Source of the DNA: Anaerolinea thermophila
Lineage (GTDB): Bacteria; Chloroflexota; Anaerolineae; Anaerolineales; Villigracilaceae
Length of the DNA: 5,547 bases
Direction of reading: 5' to 3'
NCBI GenBank assembly: GCA_022729775.1
Contig: DZBA01000231.1
Span: forward strand, 1-5,547
Position numbers and translations under genes: made by a program. Shown here in pieces: positions 5,474 to 5,547 of the stretch. The first letter of the stretch is position 1. Every line of letters starts with the position of its first letter. Below the pieces are notes generated by a model. That model was not told the origin of the DNA. It saw only the letters and a program-made list of their open reading frames with translations, and did no database searches.

Positions 5474-5509
5474 ATTGGTAAATTGGAGATTGGTAATTGG
5501 TAATGGAAG
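5474..5509 (+). repeat. Heptanucleotide tandem repeat tract D (ATTGGTA-like)
   Basis: ATTGG occurs at 5474, 5482, 5489 and 5496, and a decayed ATGG at 5503, spaced 8, 7, 7 and 7 bp. The units resemble the reverse complement of the array inside the homoserine dehydrogenase gene. The tract lies in the 5' untranslated or promoter region of the DapA-like gene. Confidence 0.75.
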
Positions 5510-5536
5510 TTTACTTCCCCAAAGATAAACAGGCAA
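5508..5536 (-). promoter_or_regulatory. Possible sigma70-type promoter for the lyase-epimerase operon
   Basis: On the - strand TTGCCT (5536-5531) and TAAACT (5513-5508) are separated by 17 bases. Each box matches four of six consensus positions. The repeat tract D would then be in the 5' untranslated leader. This is weak evidence, because matches of this quality occur by chance. Confidence 0.28.
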
Positions 5537-5547
5537 GAGGATAAGAG

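Overview
This is a gene-dense bacterial window of moderate GC. It most resembles an Anaerolineae-like member of the Chloroflexota. That placement is an inference from memory: the DUF3090/SCO1664-type gene pair is best known in Actinobacteria but also occurs in Chloroflexota, and intergenic regions filled with 7-bp tandem repeats fit the same group. Only alignment could confirm the taxon.

Left half, + strand (1-3471): (1) the 3' part of a DUF3090 (TIGR03847-type) gene ending in a small Cys/His cluster; (2) an SCO1664-family (TIGR03843-type) kinase-fold protein with its key residues intact; (3) a short homoserine dehydrogenase without aspartokinase or ACT domains; (4) an orphan protein with seven predicted membrane helices and a soluble C-terminal domain of about 120 residues. 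Genes 3 and 4 are 16 bp apart and probably co-transcribed. Genes 1/2 and 2/3 are separated by tracts of degenerate heptanucleotide repeats.

Right half, - strand (5456-3511): a DapA-superfamily lyase followed by a proline-racemase-family enzyme with both catalytic cysteines and the SHTGGEPTR signature of 4-hydroxyproline 2-epimerase. Together they suggest trans-4-hydroxy-L-proline catabolism: epimerisation to cis-4-hydroxy-D-proline, oxidation by an enzyme not in the window, then deamination of the pyrroline by the DapA-like enzyme to 2-oxoglutarate semialdehyde. The two halves converge on one bidirectional terminator whose stem includes bases of both stop codons.

The most striking signal is that small repeats have entered or altered genes without destroying them. 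An 82-bp inverted-repeat element lies in frame inside the epimerase gene and adds about 27 residues. A heptamer array lies in frame inside the homoserine dehydrogenase gene and adds about 13-14 residues. A 54-bp compound palindrome sits on the lyase/epimerase junction, supplies the last codons of the lyase and occupies the region where the epimerase ribosome-binding site would be expected. I see no CRISPR array, tRNA, rRNA, transposase or phage gene.
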